Shown: positions 18,510-27,130, counted from the stretch's first letter. The stretch: 64,000 nt of DNA from Bacteroidota bacterium (GCA_013288015.1 JABDCR010000007.1:1-64000); one strand, 5' to 3'. Numbers and translations: made by a program. Notes: generated by a model from the sequence alone, not told the origin.

Positions 18510-18959
18510 ATGATTCAGACAAAAAAAATAATAACCGTTGCGGCTTGCGTGTTGGCTTTCGGACTTTTTTCATTTAAAGGAGATAAAGATGCGTTAGATA
18601 AAAAAATATATACCCTACAGGTAGATGAAATGAAAGACGGTAAGCCAAAAGGTAAAAAGCCTGCCGAAGATGAACTTGAATTTAAAGATGGGAAAGTGTT
18701 TACCAATATAGCCTTTGAAAAACACGGCTTTAAATGGATGAAATATAAAGTTACTAAAGATAGCACCTATGATGATGAAGGGGAACAAAAAAAGTGGATA
18801 GAGGCCGAATCGATGGCTACTAATGAGATGGACGAAACCTTAGTTATTAATGTTAAAGTTGATGCTTACGATATTTCGGGCACTTATAAACTTACCAAAC
18901 ACGATGTACCTAAAAAATTGTACGAGTTTGTGGGCAAAGAAAAAGTTAAAAAGAAATAA
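18510..18959 (+). CDS. Small secreted protein of unknown function
   Basis: A 149-aa protein with an N-terminal signal or anchor (KKIITVAACVLAFGLFSFKG) and a highly charged, Lys/Asp/Glu-rich mature part (DEMKDGKPKGKKPAEDELEFKDGKVFTNIAFEKHGFKW) ending in KKK. The alternation DELEFKDGKVF...YKVTKDSTYDDEG suggests a small beta-rich domain such as a lipocalin-like or META-like fold; this is a guess from pattern only. No catalytic motif is seen. It is separated from the lipoprotein msrA by ~50 nt and may be co-transcribed with it. Confidence 0.65.
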   Translation: MIQTKKIITVAACVLAFGLFSFKGDKDALDKKIYTLQVDEMKDGKPKGKKPAEDELEFKDGKVFTNIAFEKHGFKWMKYKVTKDSTYDDEGEQKKWIEAESMATNEMDETLVINVKVDAYDISGTYKLTKHDVPKKLYEFVGKEKVKKK

Positions 18960-19010
18960 TTTGTAAGGTTTTTGGTTTCTGTTCGTCTACCTTTACATAA
19001 ACCAAACCTT

Positions 19011-19676
19011 ATGCAAACATTAAATATAAAAGCAACCCTGGTTTTAGTGGTTGCTTTTTTTATGGGCGCTTGCGCACAACAACCTAAATCGACTGAATAT
19101 AAATCAACTGAAAAAACTAAAATGACCGAAACAAAAAATAATAGCGTAACTGAAACCGCCACCTTTGGTGCCGGATGTTTTTGGTGTGTAGAAGCCGTTT
19201 TTCAGGAAATGAAAGGTGTTGTAAAAGTAACATCTGGCTATAGTGGCGGCACGGTAAAAAATCCAGGTTATAAAGAAGTTTGTACAGGTTTAACAGGTCA
19301 TGCCGAAGTGTGTCAAATCGAATTTGACCCTAAACAAGTTTCTTTTAAAGAATTATTGGAGGCTTTTTGGCAAACACACGACCCTACGACGCTTAATCGA
19401 CAAGGCAATGATGCGGGTACACAATATCGTTCGGTTATTTTTTATCATAACGAAACACAAAAGCAGTTAGCCGAAAAATATAAAGAGGAGTTAGACAAAT
19501 CGGGTGCTTTTGATAAGCCTATTGTTACTGCCATCGACCCATTTACTGTTTTTTATCCGGCTGAAGATTATCATCAAAATTATTTTAATCAAAATGGCGA
19601 TGCGCCCTATTGCCAGTATGTAATTAAACCTAAGGTTGATAAATTTAGAAAAGTGTTTCACAATAAATTGAAGTAG
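19011..19676 (+). CDS. msrA: Lipoprotein peptide-methionine (S)-S-oxide reductase MsrA
   Basis: The track's start at TTG 18972 is likely wrong; ATG 19011 gives a clean lipoprotein signal (MQTLNIKATLVLVVAFFMGAC, lipobox MGAC) and 221 aa. After a ~30-residue linker rich in Thr, Ser and Lys, the MsrA domain starts at ATFGAGCFWCVEAVFQ; the first Cys of GCFWC is the catalytic one. GYSGG, GHAEVCQIEFDP, THDPTTLNRQGNDAGTQYRS and PAEDYHQNYF are all present. It reduces methionine-S-sulfoxide in oxidised proteins. The signal places it outside the cytoplasm, unlike the cytoplasmic enzyme of many bacteria. Confidence 0.94.
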   Translation: MQTLNIKATLVLVVAFFMGACAQQPKSTEYKSTEKTKMTETKNNSVTETATFGAGCFWCVEAVFQEMKGVVKVTSGYSGGTVKNPGYKEVCTGLTGHAEVCQIEFDPKQVSFKELLEAFWQTHDPTTLNRQGNDAGTQYRSVIFYHNETQKQLAEKYKEELDKSGAFDKPIVTAIDPFTVFYPAEDYHQNYFNQNGDAPYCQYVIKPKVDKFRKVFHNKLK

Positions 19677-19739
19677 CACTAATCTTAATTAATCTTAAAA
19701 CTCAGGTCCGGGCAATTTAATTTTATTTTCTTTGCACTT

Positions 19740-19747
19740 TACTTTTG
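19740..19747 (+). promoter_or_regulatory. -7 element TACTTTTG upstream of the barrel protein
   Basis: TACTTTTG matches TAnnTTTG and lies 35 nt before the ATG at 19783. No convincing TTG at -33. Confidence 0.4.
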
Positions 19748-19782
19748 CCTGAAAAAAGTATCCAATAGGAAAATAGAGTTGA

Positions 19783-20538
19783 ATGAACCTGTCGCTTACC
19801 CCAAATAAATATAGAGATACGTTTCTTAAAATTTTATTTTTTTTGTGCTTATTTGCAACGTCAAAATCCTTGTTGCAGGCACAAACCAAGGCATGTAAGT
19901 TAGATTCCCTAAGAGATCAATTTATAAAAGATTCTACCTGGATTTTTCGCCCGAAAAACGTATTTCCTTTATTAGCCTCAGACCAACGTAACTCTTATAT
20001 AGGTGGAAAACCGGTAAACATTTGGGGTATAAAAGGTGGTGTTACATTATTTGATAGGCATAATGTAGGGTTAGGGGTATATAGCGTTACAAATTCTACC
20101 CAGCGTTATATAGCACGACAGGATAGAACAATAAATCAAAACACCACGTTACAATACTTAACTGCCTTTTACGAATACTCTTTTATTGAACGACGTTGGT
20201 GGGAGGTTGGTATACCTATTGAAATTGGTGGTGGCATGTATAATATTGGTAGTACAGATGTAAATACAAACAAAGCCCTTCCTAATAGAAAAGGACTTTT
20301 TATTCCTTTAGGAACAGCATTAGATGTGTATTTTAAACCTACCCGATGGTTTGCCATAAACGTAATGGGTGGTTATCGTGTTGCAATTACGGATAACGCC
20401 CGATTAAATTTTAACGGATGGTTTTATTCTTTTGGTGGGGCAATCTATTTAAGGCAAATTCTTCAGGATTTGCGTTATTACAATAAAAAAAGAATTTACA
20501 AAAAAGAGCTTGAAATAGTTAACCGTTTACCGGATTAA
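19783..20538 (+). CDS. Predicted outer-membrane beta-barrel protein, function unknown
   Basis: A 251-aa protein with a signal segment (FLKILFFLCLFATSKSLLQAQ), then a polar stretch and repeated amphipathic beta strands ending in aromatic residues (INIWGIKGGVTLFD, VGLGVYSVTN, TLQYLTAFYEYSF, WWEVGIPIEIGGGMYNIG, KGLFIPLGTALDVYFKPTRWFAINVMGGYRVAI, WFYSFGGAIYLRQIL). This is the pattern of an 8-10 strand outer-membrane barrel. The last ~30 residues are charged (NKKRIYKKELEIV) and do not look like the usual aromatic-ended last strand. Specific role unknown. Confidence 0.7.
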   Translation: MNLSLTPNKYRDTFLKILFFLCLFATSKSLLQAQTKACKLDSLRDQFIKDSTWIFRPKNVFPLLASDQRNSYIGGKPVNIWGIKGGVTLFDRHNVGLGVYSVTNSTQRYIARQDRTINQNTTLQYLTAFYEYSFIERRWWEVGIPIEIGGGMYNIGSTDVNTNKALPNRKGLFIPLGTALDVYFKPTRWFAINVMGGYRVAITDNARLNFNGWFYSFGGAIYLRQILQDLRYYNKKRIYKKELEIVNRLPD

Positions 20539-20584
20539 TTTTAAATTCGCTTGCTTATTTACTTTTAACCTTATCTTATAAATT

Positions 20585-21439
20585 ATGAAAGGAATAATTT
20601 TAGCCGGAGGCTCCGGCACTCGTTTACATCCGCTTACGCTTGCCATGAGCAAGCAAATGATGCCTGTGTATGATAAACCGATGATTTACTACCCGTTATC
20701 AATCCTAATGATGGCCGGCATTAATGAAGTTTTAATAATTTCTACACCTGCGGATTTACCAAATTTCGAAAAATTGTTGGGTACCGGCGCTCAAATTGGT
20801 TGCAAGTTTTCGTATGCCGTACAAGAGGTTCCAAATGGTTTAGCGCAAGCCTTTGTTATTGGCGAAAAATTTATTGGTAATGAAAAAGTTGCCTTGGTTT
20901 TAGGAGATAACATTTTTCATGGGCAAGGTTTAGGTCGCCAGTTACAAACCTGCAAAAATCCTGATGGAGGCATTGTGTTTGCTTACCACGTGAGCGACCC
21001 TGAGCGTTATGGGGTGGTTGACTTTGATGCAAACCATAAAGTGCTTTCTATCGAAGAAAAACCCGCACATCCAAAATCTAATTATGCGGTACCGGGTTTA
21101 TATTTTTACGATAACACAGTGGTGAAAATTGCTAAGGAGTTAAAACCGAGCCCGCGTGGCGAGTATGAAATTACTGATGTAAATAAAAAATATTTAGAGG
21201 CTAAAAAACTAGAAGTTCGTATACTTGATAGAGGTACGGCTTGGCTTGATACAGGTACTTTTGCATCACTTATGCAAGCGGGGCAATTTGTGCAGGTTAT
21301 AGAAGAGCGCCAGGGCTTAAAAATTGGATGTATAGAAGAGATTGCTTACAATATGGGCTATATCGATAAAGAGCAGCTGCACAAAATAGCGCAACCACTT
21401 ACCAAAAGTGGTTACGGAAGCTATCTTTTAAAGCTGTAA
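20585..21439 (+). CDS. rmlA: Glucose-1-phosphate thymidylyltransferase RmlA
   Basis: At 284 aa it has the length of short-form RmlA. The nucleotidyltransferase signature is at the N-terminus, [18 protein letters not shown], followed by [18 protein letters not shown]. Further motifs are [28 protein letters not shown] and [10 protein letters not shown]. It makes dTDP-glucose from dTTP and glucose 1-phosphate, the first step to dTDP-rhamnose. rmlB and rmlC are not adjacent; an RmlD-like gene is at 51208-52137. It is followed by the HHH gene after 3 nt. Confidence 0.96.
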   Translation: MKGIILAGGSGTRLHPLTLAMSKQMMPVYDKPMIYYPLSILMMAGINEVLIISTPADLPNFEKLLGTGAQIGCKFSYAVQEVPNGLAQAFVIGEKFIGNEKVALVLGDNIFHGQGLGRQLQTCKNPDGGIVFAYHVSDPERYGVVDFDANHKVLSIEEKPAHPKSNYAVPGLYFYDNTVVKIAKELKPSPRGEYEITDVNKKYLEAKKLEVRILDRGTAWLDTGTFASLMQAGQFVQVIEERQGLKIGCIEEIAYNMGYIDKEQLHKIAQPLTKSGYGSYLLKL

Positions 21440-21442
21440 TTT

Positions 21443-21730
21443 TTGTTGGCGGTTGAGGCAAAAAATAAAGCAAACGCTATAAAAGAGTTGATGCAAATTC
21501 CGGGCGTGGGTAAATCTATTGCTAACGATTTATACAACATCAACATAAAAAGTATAGCGGCTTTAAAAAATCAATCGCCCGAAGAGTTATATCATCTGTC
21601 AAATCAATATGCGGGTGTGGTGCAAGATAGGTGCTTGTTGTATGTTTTTAGATGCGCCGTTTATTATGCTACCGAGAAAAAACACGAAACCGAAAAATTA
21701 AAGTGGTGGAATTGGAAAGAGAAAAAATAA
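21443..21730 (+). CDS. Cdd1-like helix-hairpin-helix protein
   Basis: A 95-aa protein. The core LMQIPGVGKSIANDLYNINIKSIAALKNQSPEELY is a helix-hairpin-helix of the kind that binds the DNA backbone. The tail QDRCLLYVFRCAVYYATEKKH...LKWWNWKEKK matches what I recall of the Cdd1 ('pathogenicity locus') family. There is no upstream ATG; start is probably TTG 21443 or 21446. The stop overlaps the next ATG by one base (TAATG), so the two genes are probably coupled. Role unknown; a DNA-repair or DNA-binding role is only suggested by the fold. Confidence 0.75.
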   Translation: MLAVEAKNKANAIKELMQIPGVGKSIANDLYNINIKSIAALKNQSPEELYHLSNQYAGVVQDRCLLYVFRCAVYYATEKKHETEKLKWWNWKEKK

Positions 21731-22716
21731 TGACAGAAAACCCTTACAAAAATTTTTCAATTGCGTTTGATGCTTATTTTAATCAGGCGGTAAATCAGTT
21801 TCCTAAAACGCCCGAAAATTTATATCAGCCACTAATATATTTTTTGGCACTTGGCGGCAAACGTGTTAGACCCTTGCTAACATTAATTGCGGCTGATTTT
21901 TTTAATGGAGATGTAACTAAATGTTTATCGGCCGCTACATCAATCGAGTTTTTCCATAATTTTTCATTGATACACGATGATATTATGGATAATGCGCCAC
22001 TAAGGCGTAACAAACAAACTATACACGAAAAATGGAACAGCAGTGTAGCTATTTTAAGTGGCGATGTGTTGATGGTAAAAGCTTATCAGGAACTTGCCAA
22101 AACCGATAAAGAAATATCAACCGAACTACGAACTATTTTTTCTAAAATGGCAGTTGAGGTTTGTGAAGGACAACAGCTTGATATGGATTTTGAGACAAAA
22201 AACAATGTTGCCATTAACGAGTACATTAATATGATTCGCTTAAAAACAGCGGTGTTATTGGGTTGCAGTTTACAAATGGGTGCTATTTGTGCCAATGCTT
22301 CTAAAAAGGATTGTGAATTATTATACCAAACCGGAGAAAAATTAGGCATTGCTTTTCAATTGACGGATGATTATTTAGATGTGTTTGGTAACCCCGACCA
22401 AGTAGGTAAACAGATAGGTGGCGATATTATTTCAAACAAAAAAACATGGTTGCTTTTAAAAGCATTTGAGTTAGCTGATGCAAATCAAAAAAACAAATTG
22501 CAAGATTGGATTGCTAAGAAGGACTTTAATGCTACAGAAAAAGTGCAGGCCATAAAAGAAATTTTTACTGCACTTAAATTAGAAGATTACTTAAAAGCTG
22601 AAATAGATTTTTATTATAACGAAGCAATTGTTCTTTTAAAATCGTCTTCGGCTTCGCCCGAAAAAATACATGTATTTACTTTATTTGCGCAAAGTTTAAT
22701 GCAACGCACAAAATAA
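21730..22716 (+). CDS. Polyprenyl (isoprenyl diphosphate) synthase
   Basis: The track's ORF from 21652 runs into the upstream gene; the ATG at 21730 (MTENPYKNFS) gives 328 aa, as expected. It has GGKRVRPLL, the first aspartate-rich motif HDDIMDNAPLRR and the second LTDDYLDVFG. These bind Mg-diphosphate in chain elongation from IPP and an allylic diphosphate. A Phe five residues before the first Asp of DDIMD suggests a short to medium product (FPP/GGPP), but chain length cannot be fixed by eye. It is coupled to the HHH gene and followed 1 nt later by the alkyltransferase-like gene. Confidence 0.92.
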   Translation: MTENPYKNFSIAFDAYFNQAVNQFPKTPENLYQPLIYFLALGGKRVRPLLTLIAADFFNGDVTKCLSAATSIEFFHNFSLIHDDIMDNAPLRRNKQTIHEKWNSSVAILSGDVLMVKAYQELAKTDKEISTELRTIFSKMAVEVCEGQQLDMDFETKNNVAINEYINMIRLKTAVLLGCSLQMGAICANASKKDCELLYQTGEKLGIAFQLTDDYLDVFGNPDQVGKQIGGDIISNKKTWLLLKAFELADANQKNKLQDWIAKKDFNATEKVQAIKEIFTALKLEDYLKAEIDFYYNEAIVLLKSSSASPEKIHVFTLFAQSLMQRTK

Positions 22717-22717
22717 A

Positions 22718-23065
22718 ATGAAACAAGAATCAAAAACTCCCCCCGATTTTTACGATATGGTATACCAAGTGGTTCGCCTTATTCCTAAAGGTAGAGTTAC
22801 TTCTTATGGGGCTATAGCCAAATATTTAGGTGCTGCGGGTTCATCTCGTTTGGTGGGTTATGCCATGCACGGTGCTCATAACCAAAAACCAAAAGTACCT
22901 GCACACAGAGTAGTTAATAGAAATGGTTTGCTTACCGGCAAACATCATTTTGCTACTCCATATCAAATGCAGGAGCTTTTAGAAAAAGAAAAAATAAAAG
23001 TAGAGAATGATAAAATCATTCATTTCGAAAAATATTATTGGGATCCCCTAAAGGAGTTGTTGTAA
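22718..23065 (+). CDS. Alkyltransferase-like protein (ATL), MGMT fold without the active-site Cys
   Basis: This 115-aa protein is the DNA-binding half of an O6-alkylguanine-DNA alkyltransferase: VVRLIPKGRVTSYGAIAKYLG (winged helix), GSSRLVGYAMHGA (the Arg finger region), and PAHRVVNRNGLLTGKHHF. The catalytic PCHRV motif of MGMT reads PAHRV here, so it cannot accept an alkyl group. ATLs bind O6-alkylguanine, flip the base and hand the lesion to nucleotide excision repair. Length and start fit the family. It is 1 nt downstream of the polyprenyl synthase, so it is likely the last gene of that run. Confidence 0.92.
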   Translation: MKQESKTPPDFYDMVYQVVRLIPKGRVTSYGAIAKYLGAAGSSRLVGYAMHGAHNQKPKVPAHRVVNRNGLLTGKHHFATPYQMQELLEKEKIKVENDKIIHFEKYYWDPLKELL

Positions 23066-23072
23066 ACGCAAG

Positions 23073-24815
23073 TTAATCAACCCTAACTCCATTATGATAG
23101 CTAATGCGTTTTGTTTCCGCACCGTTTTTGTCGTAAAAAATCCACGTGCCATCGGGTACACTTTGCTCATGCCCTTTGCGCTTATCATTTATAACCTTAT
23201 AGTTCATTATGCTTTGTAATTTTTGGTTGGGTTGCCACACGGCGCTTTTACCCGATAAATGTCCGTTTTTAAAATGTTGTTCGCGCTGCAAACCACCGTT
23301 TTCATAATAATATTGCCATGTACCTGTTTGCTTGCCTTTTCTGTATTTGCCTTTACTATCAATAGTACCGTTTTCGGTATATTGTATAAAGCTGCCGTGT
23401 TTAAAACCAAATACGTAATTCGAAATTTCTCTTAGTTTACCAGTACGTTCAAACCAATACTGCCACTTGCCATTTTTTTGCCCGGCTTTATATTCGCCGG
23501 TATAACTCATTTTACCATTGTTATAAAACCCTTGCCACAAGCCATCTAAAATACCGGCTTTGAAAAAGCCCTTATCTTTTAATTGTCCGTTTTGCCACCA
23601 GGCTTGCCATTCGCCTTCTTCTTGATTAGCTACATAATTCCCTTCTTGTAATTTTTTTCCGTTTTCAAAAAAAGTAGTCCATAAACCGTTTTTTAAATCG
23701 TCGGCAAAAATCCCTTGCTTCCATAACTCACCTGTTTTGTACCAATATTTCCAGGTTCCGTTTTGTTTATCATTTGCAAAATCTCCCTCGCTTTCTTTTT
23801 TTCCATCTTCAAAAAAGTAAGTCCATAAACCTTCGCGTAAATTGTTTTTAAAAGTGCCTTTCATTTCCATACCGCCATTACTGCGATAAAAACTCCAAAG
23901 ACTATCTTTTTTACTTTCTATATATTTTCCATCCGACTTAATAGTTCCATCCTGAAAATATGCTTTGTACGGCCCATTTATTTTTCCGTTAACATAAGTA
24001 GTAGTATACTCTAAAGCTCCGTCTTCGTAATAAAATTTCCAAAGCCCAGTGCGTAATCCATTTTGATAAACACCCTTACCACGCAAAATATTTTTGTCGG
24101 TTACTAAAGTAAGTGTGCCATTTCCGTTTACAATAACCTGTTTGCCTTCCTCGTTCCAAAGGTTCATCAAATACTCAACACTGTCTTTATATTCTTTTTC
24201 CAGTTTAACTTTTCCGTTTTCGTAAAACTCGGCAAACTTGCCACAAGGTCTGCCATTGCAATAATTTTCTTGCGACTGAATATTTCCATTTGCATAATAA
24301 TTAACCAGTGGCCCATTTTTTCTGTCGTTTTCAAACAAGCCGTCGCTTTGTAATTTTCCGCTTTCAAAATAATATTTCCAGGCACCCTGTCTTTTTCCGT
24401 AGCTAAAACTTTCTATGCTTCGTTGCGTGCCATTTTCAAAGTACGATGTCCAAATACTATCAGGTCTGTCGTTTTTAAATACGGTTTCTTGCGCTGTTTT
24501 TCCACTATTATAATAATATAGATAATGGCCTTGCTTTACCCCGTTTTGATAATGCTCAACAGCCTTTAAATTTCCGGTATTATAAAAAAACCTCCAGGTG
24601 CTATCCTGTTTTCCGCCTTTATACCAACCTAAACGGGCAATTTTTCCGTTCTCATAATAGTTAACGGTTTTGCCGTGTGCAATGCCGCGTTTGTAGTTGT
24701 CTTCCGATTTTACTTTGTTTTTATCGGCATCCCAATATTCATAACGAGGCTGTGCCAATGTAATAAGTGGCAAACAATACAAGAGACAAATAATAGCACG
24801 GCATATTTTTTTCAT
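23073..24815 (-). CDS. Secreted YwqK/MORN-variant repeat protein
   Basis: The track begins at GTG 24821; ATG 24815 gives MKKICRAIICLLYCLPLITLAQ, a signal peptide, and 580 aa. The whole mature chain is about twenty repeats of ~23 residues of the MORN-variant (YwqK) type: Y-x-NG-K-x-x-x-G-x-Y-x-x-x-x-x-x-G-x-W-x-x-Y, for example GKTVNYYENGKIARLGWYKGGKQDSTWRFFY and GIFADDLKNGLWTTFFENGKKLQEGNYVANQEEGEWQAW. The repeats form a long beta sheet; binding partner unknown. The name 'toxin-antitoxin YwqK antitoxin' in databases refers to the repeat only and is not evidence of a toxin pair. It converges with the ATL gene. Confidence 0.85.
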   Translation of the reverse strand: MKKICRAIICLLYCLPLITLAQPRYEYWDADKNKVKSEDNYKRGIAHGKTVNYYENGKIARLGWYKGGKQDSTWRFFYNTGNLKAVEHYQNGVKQGHYLYYYNSGKTAQETVFKNDRPDSIWTSYFENGTQRSIESFSYGKRQGAWKYYFESGKLQSDGLFENDRKNGPLVNYYANGNIQSQENYCNGRPCGKFAEFYENGKVKLEKEYKDSVEYLMNLWNEEGKQVIVNGNGTLTLVTDKNILRGKGVYQNGLRTGLWKFYYEDGALEYTTTYVNGKINGPYKAYFQDGTIKSDGKYIESKKDSLWSFYRSNGGMEMKGTFKNNLREGLWTYFFEDGKKESEGDFANDKQNGTWKYWYKTGELWKQGIFADDLKNGLWTTFFENGKKLQEGNYVANQEEGEWQAWWQNGQLKDKGFFKAGILDGLWQGFYNNGKMSYTGEYKAGQKNGKWQYWFERTGKLREISNYVFGFKHGSFIQYTENGTIDSKGKYRKGKQTGTWQYYYENGGLQREQHFKNGHLSGKSAVWQPNQKLQSIMNYKVINDKRKGHEQSVPDGTWIFYDKNGAETKRISYHNGVRVD

Positions 24816-24820
24816 AAACA

Positions 24821-24828
24821 CAAAAGTA
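24821..24828 (-). promoter_or_regulatory. -7 element TACTTTTG of the YwqK-repeat gene
   Basis: The minus strand reads TACTTTTG, ending 5 nt before ATG 24815. If used, transcription would start at or next to the ATG, so the mRNA would be nearly leaderless. This also argues against the GTG at 24821, which lies inside the element. Confidence 0.45.
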
Positions 24829-24879
24829 AAAATTGAACGATTTTAATTTTAACTAAGTCTTAAAACTTGTAAACATAAC

Positions 24880-26358
24880 TTAGTTACCACAGGTGCAAAG
24901 TACTTCCTTGGTAACTGTTTGTTTTTGATTGGGGAGTACCGAAAACTCTTTCATGTAGATAATTTTCAGCGAATCAATTTTGGCATCGGCATGGTTTTTA
25001 TTCCAATCATGTATCATGTAAGTACACATGTAAGGACGTATAAACGCATTGCTGGCAAAAACATAATTTTCGTAAAATTTGCGCCACCTGTCATTTTTAA
25101 TATAAGCAAGTACACTGGTTGGCTTTGTATAATCAACTTTTGCGCCTTTACGGTTTATGTCAATTTTCAACGAGTTTTTTGCAGAGCCCTCCATAATATA
25201 CCAGCCATCATCTTTAAAAACGGTAGGCGCAAACATGCCCCAGTTTTGATTAAAACGTAAACTATAACCAAATTGAAAAAAACCGTTCGCCACCGTTAAA
25301 CCCGAACCATTTACCGTGCTTATATTCCAAAGCATACAAAGGGCTATGCAAAAAAACAAGAAAGAGTTTTTAACTACATTGAAATAATAATTTGCTGTAA
25401 TTTTTTTAAAGAAAGAAGTATCAATTCTCGTTTCGCTGAGTTGTTTACGTTTAATTTTTTTATCGAACCAATCCATTACATAGGAAGGAAGCAAACCTAT
25501 CGATGTCGTAATCCCAATTAAGTAAAACAAACCTACAAATAACGTAAGCGAAATACTCAGGTGAAGTGCTGCAATGCAGAAAATAAAAATTAAACGGAAG
25601 CGCGCATTTTTAAACGGAACAAATAATAAAAATGGAATGAGCATTTCAAACCACCTGATAAAAATGGTAAGATATTTTAAAACCTCTGGATAGGCTAACA
25701 ACACCTTTCCTAAAGGCCAGGTCATTTGGTCGAGACTAAGAGCATAGTATATAGCAGTGCCTTCGCTGTTCCATTCAGGCGATTCTTTCAGTAAGCCTGT
25801 AAAAAAGTAAATCGAAAAAAGCAAAATTACGTAACCCACTGTTGCAATAGTTAAAATGGTTTTTTTCTTTTCCGTACCTCTTAATAAACTTATTTTTTTA
25901 GAGTCGATGGAATAGAAATTACCCCAGGGCATAAAAATGCCCCAAAATAAAACCAAGCGCAATAAATCATCGCCGCTTTGTAAAACAAGTGTGTTGCGGT
26001 TTTGTAAGGATGTAAGTAAAAACCAGGCTAAAATGCTAAACACTTTGGTTTTATATCCTGCCAATAAAAAAAGATACACTATGCCTGTAATGATAAACAT
26101 GGTTAGCGCAAACGCATATGTATCAGCAAACTCAAAAAGAGAGAAATAGCCCGGGTTCCAAAAAGAGCGTTCAATGGGGTTAAAAGGCACTACACCCGTT
26201 TCAGTATAAAATGCTGTTAACGAATTTGCCCGTATACATAAATCAACTAATAAAATTAGCGATAGGGCTATGCGCATTAAACTAAGCGCGCGTACATCTA
26301 GTCCGTACAAATGTTTTAAGCGGATATAGAAACGGGGTATAAATTTTGCACTTATCAC
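24880..26358 (-). CDS. HTTM-domain membrane protein (vitamin K-dependent gamma-carboxylase-like)
   Basis: A 492-aa protein with four or more N-terminal TM helices of the HTTM type: SLMRIALSLILLVDLCIRANSLTAFYTETGVVP, FALTMFIITGIVYLFLLAGYKTKVFSILAWFLLTSLQNRNTLVLQSGDDLLRLVLFWGIFMPWG. More TM segments follow (VGYVILLFSIYFFTGLL, LTIFIRWFEMLIPFLLFVPF, LTLFVGLFYLIGIT), then a soluble C-terminal part of ~140 residues. The closing Cys-Thr-Cys-Gly looks redox- or metal-capable but may mean nothing. The start codon appears to be GTG (MISAKFIPRF). The domain is shared with gamma-glutamyl carboxylase; the bacterial function is unknown. No partner gene is adjacent. Confidence 0.8.
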   Translation of the reverse strand: MISAKFIPRFYIRLKHLYGLDVRALSLMRIALSLILLVDLCIRANSLTAFYTETGVVPFNPIERSFWNPGYFSLFEFADTYAFALTMFIITGIVYLFLLAGYKTKVFSILAWFLLTSLQNRNTLVLQSGDDLLRLVLFWGIFMPWGNFYSIDSKKISLLRGTEKKKTILTIATVGYVILLFSIYFFTGLLKESPEWNSEGTAIYYALSLDQMTWPLGKVLLAYPEVLKYLTIFIRWFEMLIPFLLFVPFKNARFRLIFIFCIAALHLSISLTLFVGLFYLIGITTSIGLLPSYVMDWFDKKIKRKQLSETRIDTSFFKKITANYYFNVVKNSFLFFCIALCMLWNISTVNGSGLTVANGFFQFGYSLRFNQNWGMFAPTVFKDDGWYIMEGSAKNSLKIDINRKGAKVDYTKPTSVLAYIKNDRWRKFYENYVFASNAFIRPYMCTYMIHDWNKNHADAKIDSLKIIYMKEFSVLPNQKQTVTKEVLCTCGN

Positions 26359-26406
26359 AGCTTGTTACCTTTTATCAAAACAATAAAATTGTAGCTTGTT
26401 TAATTT

Positions 26407-26414
26407 TACTTTTG
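26407..26414 (+). promoter_or_regulatory. -7 element TACTTTTG of the ABC ATPase gene
   Basis: TACTTTTG ends 11 nt before the ATG at 26426. Two TTG triplets lie upstream (26389 and 26396), neither at the best spacing. Confidence 0.45.
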
Positions 26415-26425
26415 TGTGAAGATAT

Positions 26426-27118
26426 ATGCAATTACCCATTATACAAATTATTGATGTTACAAAAAAGTACGTAATAGGTACCGAGGTTATCAACGCTCTA
26501 AATGGCGTATCACTAACGGTACAAAAAAACGAGTACGTTGCTTTAATGGGCCCGTCGGGTAGTGGTAAATCAACTTTAATGAATATGTTGGGTTGCCTGG
26601 ACACTCCCACATCTGGCGAATATATTTTAAACCAAATACCCGTTGCCAAAATGAGTGATAATGAGTTGGCTGAGGTGCGTAATAAAGAAATTGGCTTTGT
26701 ATTTCAAACCTTTAACCTTTTGCCGCGTTCAACTACTTTAGAGAATGTGGCTTTGCCTTTGGTTTATGCCGGGACAAAAAAAGAAGAACGAGAAAAACGT
26801 GCCAAAGAGGTGCTAGAGCAGGTTGGTTTGGGTAACCGTATGAGTCATAAACCCAATGAGTTATCTGGTGGACAAAGGCAGCGGGTGGCCATTGCACGTG
26901 CTTTGGTAAATAAACCTGCCATTATTTTGGCCGATGAGCCTACAGGTAACTTAGATAGTAAAACATCTATTGAAATTATGGCTTTGCTGGAGGATATACA
27001 TAAGCTGGGCAACACCATTATTTTAGTAACCCATGAGGAAGACATTGCCCGTTATGCCCACCGCATCGTTCGTTTGCGTGATGGACTTACCGAAAGCGAT
27101 ACATTAAATCCTAAATAG
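26426..27118 (+). CDS. ABC transporter ATP-binding protein, LolD/MacB type
   Basis: A 230-aa ATPase: Walker [11 protein letters not shown]-loop [10 protein letters not shown], signature LSGGQRQR, Walker [14 protein letters not shown]-loop VTHEEDI. The sequence [21 protein letters not shown] and [17 protein letters not shown] fit the MacB/LolD/FtsE-like group, which works with FtsX-type permeases in lipoprotein release, macrolide or peptide export. No permease gene is adjacent, so its partner must be elsewhere. The substrate cannot be told. Confidence 0.92.
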   Translation: MQLPIIQIIDVTKKYVIGTEVINALNGVSLTVQKNEYVALMGPSGSGKSTLMNMLGCLDTPTSGEYILNQIPVAKMSDNELAEVRNKEIGFVFQTFNLLPRSTTLENVALPLVYAGTKKEEREKRAKEVLEQVGLGNRMSHKPNELSGGQRQRVAIARALVNKPAIILADEPTGNLDSKTSIEIMALLEDIHKLGNTIILVTHEEDIARYAHRIVRLRDGLTESDTLNPK

Positions 27119-27130
27119 TTTTCTAACAAA

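Noticed and set aside
21652-21729. N-terminal extension of the polyprenyl synthase ORF
   Set aside because: Overlaps the HHH gene in another frame; the ATG at 21730 gives the usual N-terminus and length.
23073-24815. Antitoxin of a YwqK toxin-antitoxin system
   Set aside because: Only the repeat type matches; it has a signal peptide and no toxin gene beside it.
24851-24885. Inverted repeat AACTAAGT/ACTTAGTT at the end of the HTTM gene
   Set aside because: No T run on the minus strand and a long loop, so I do not call it a terminator.
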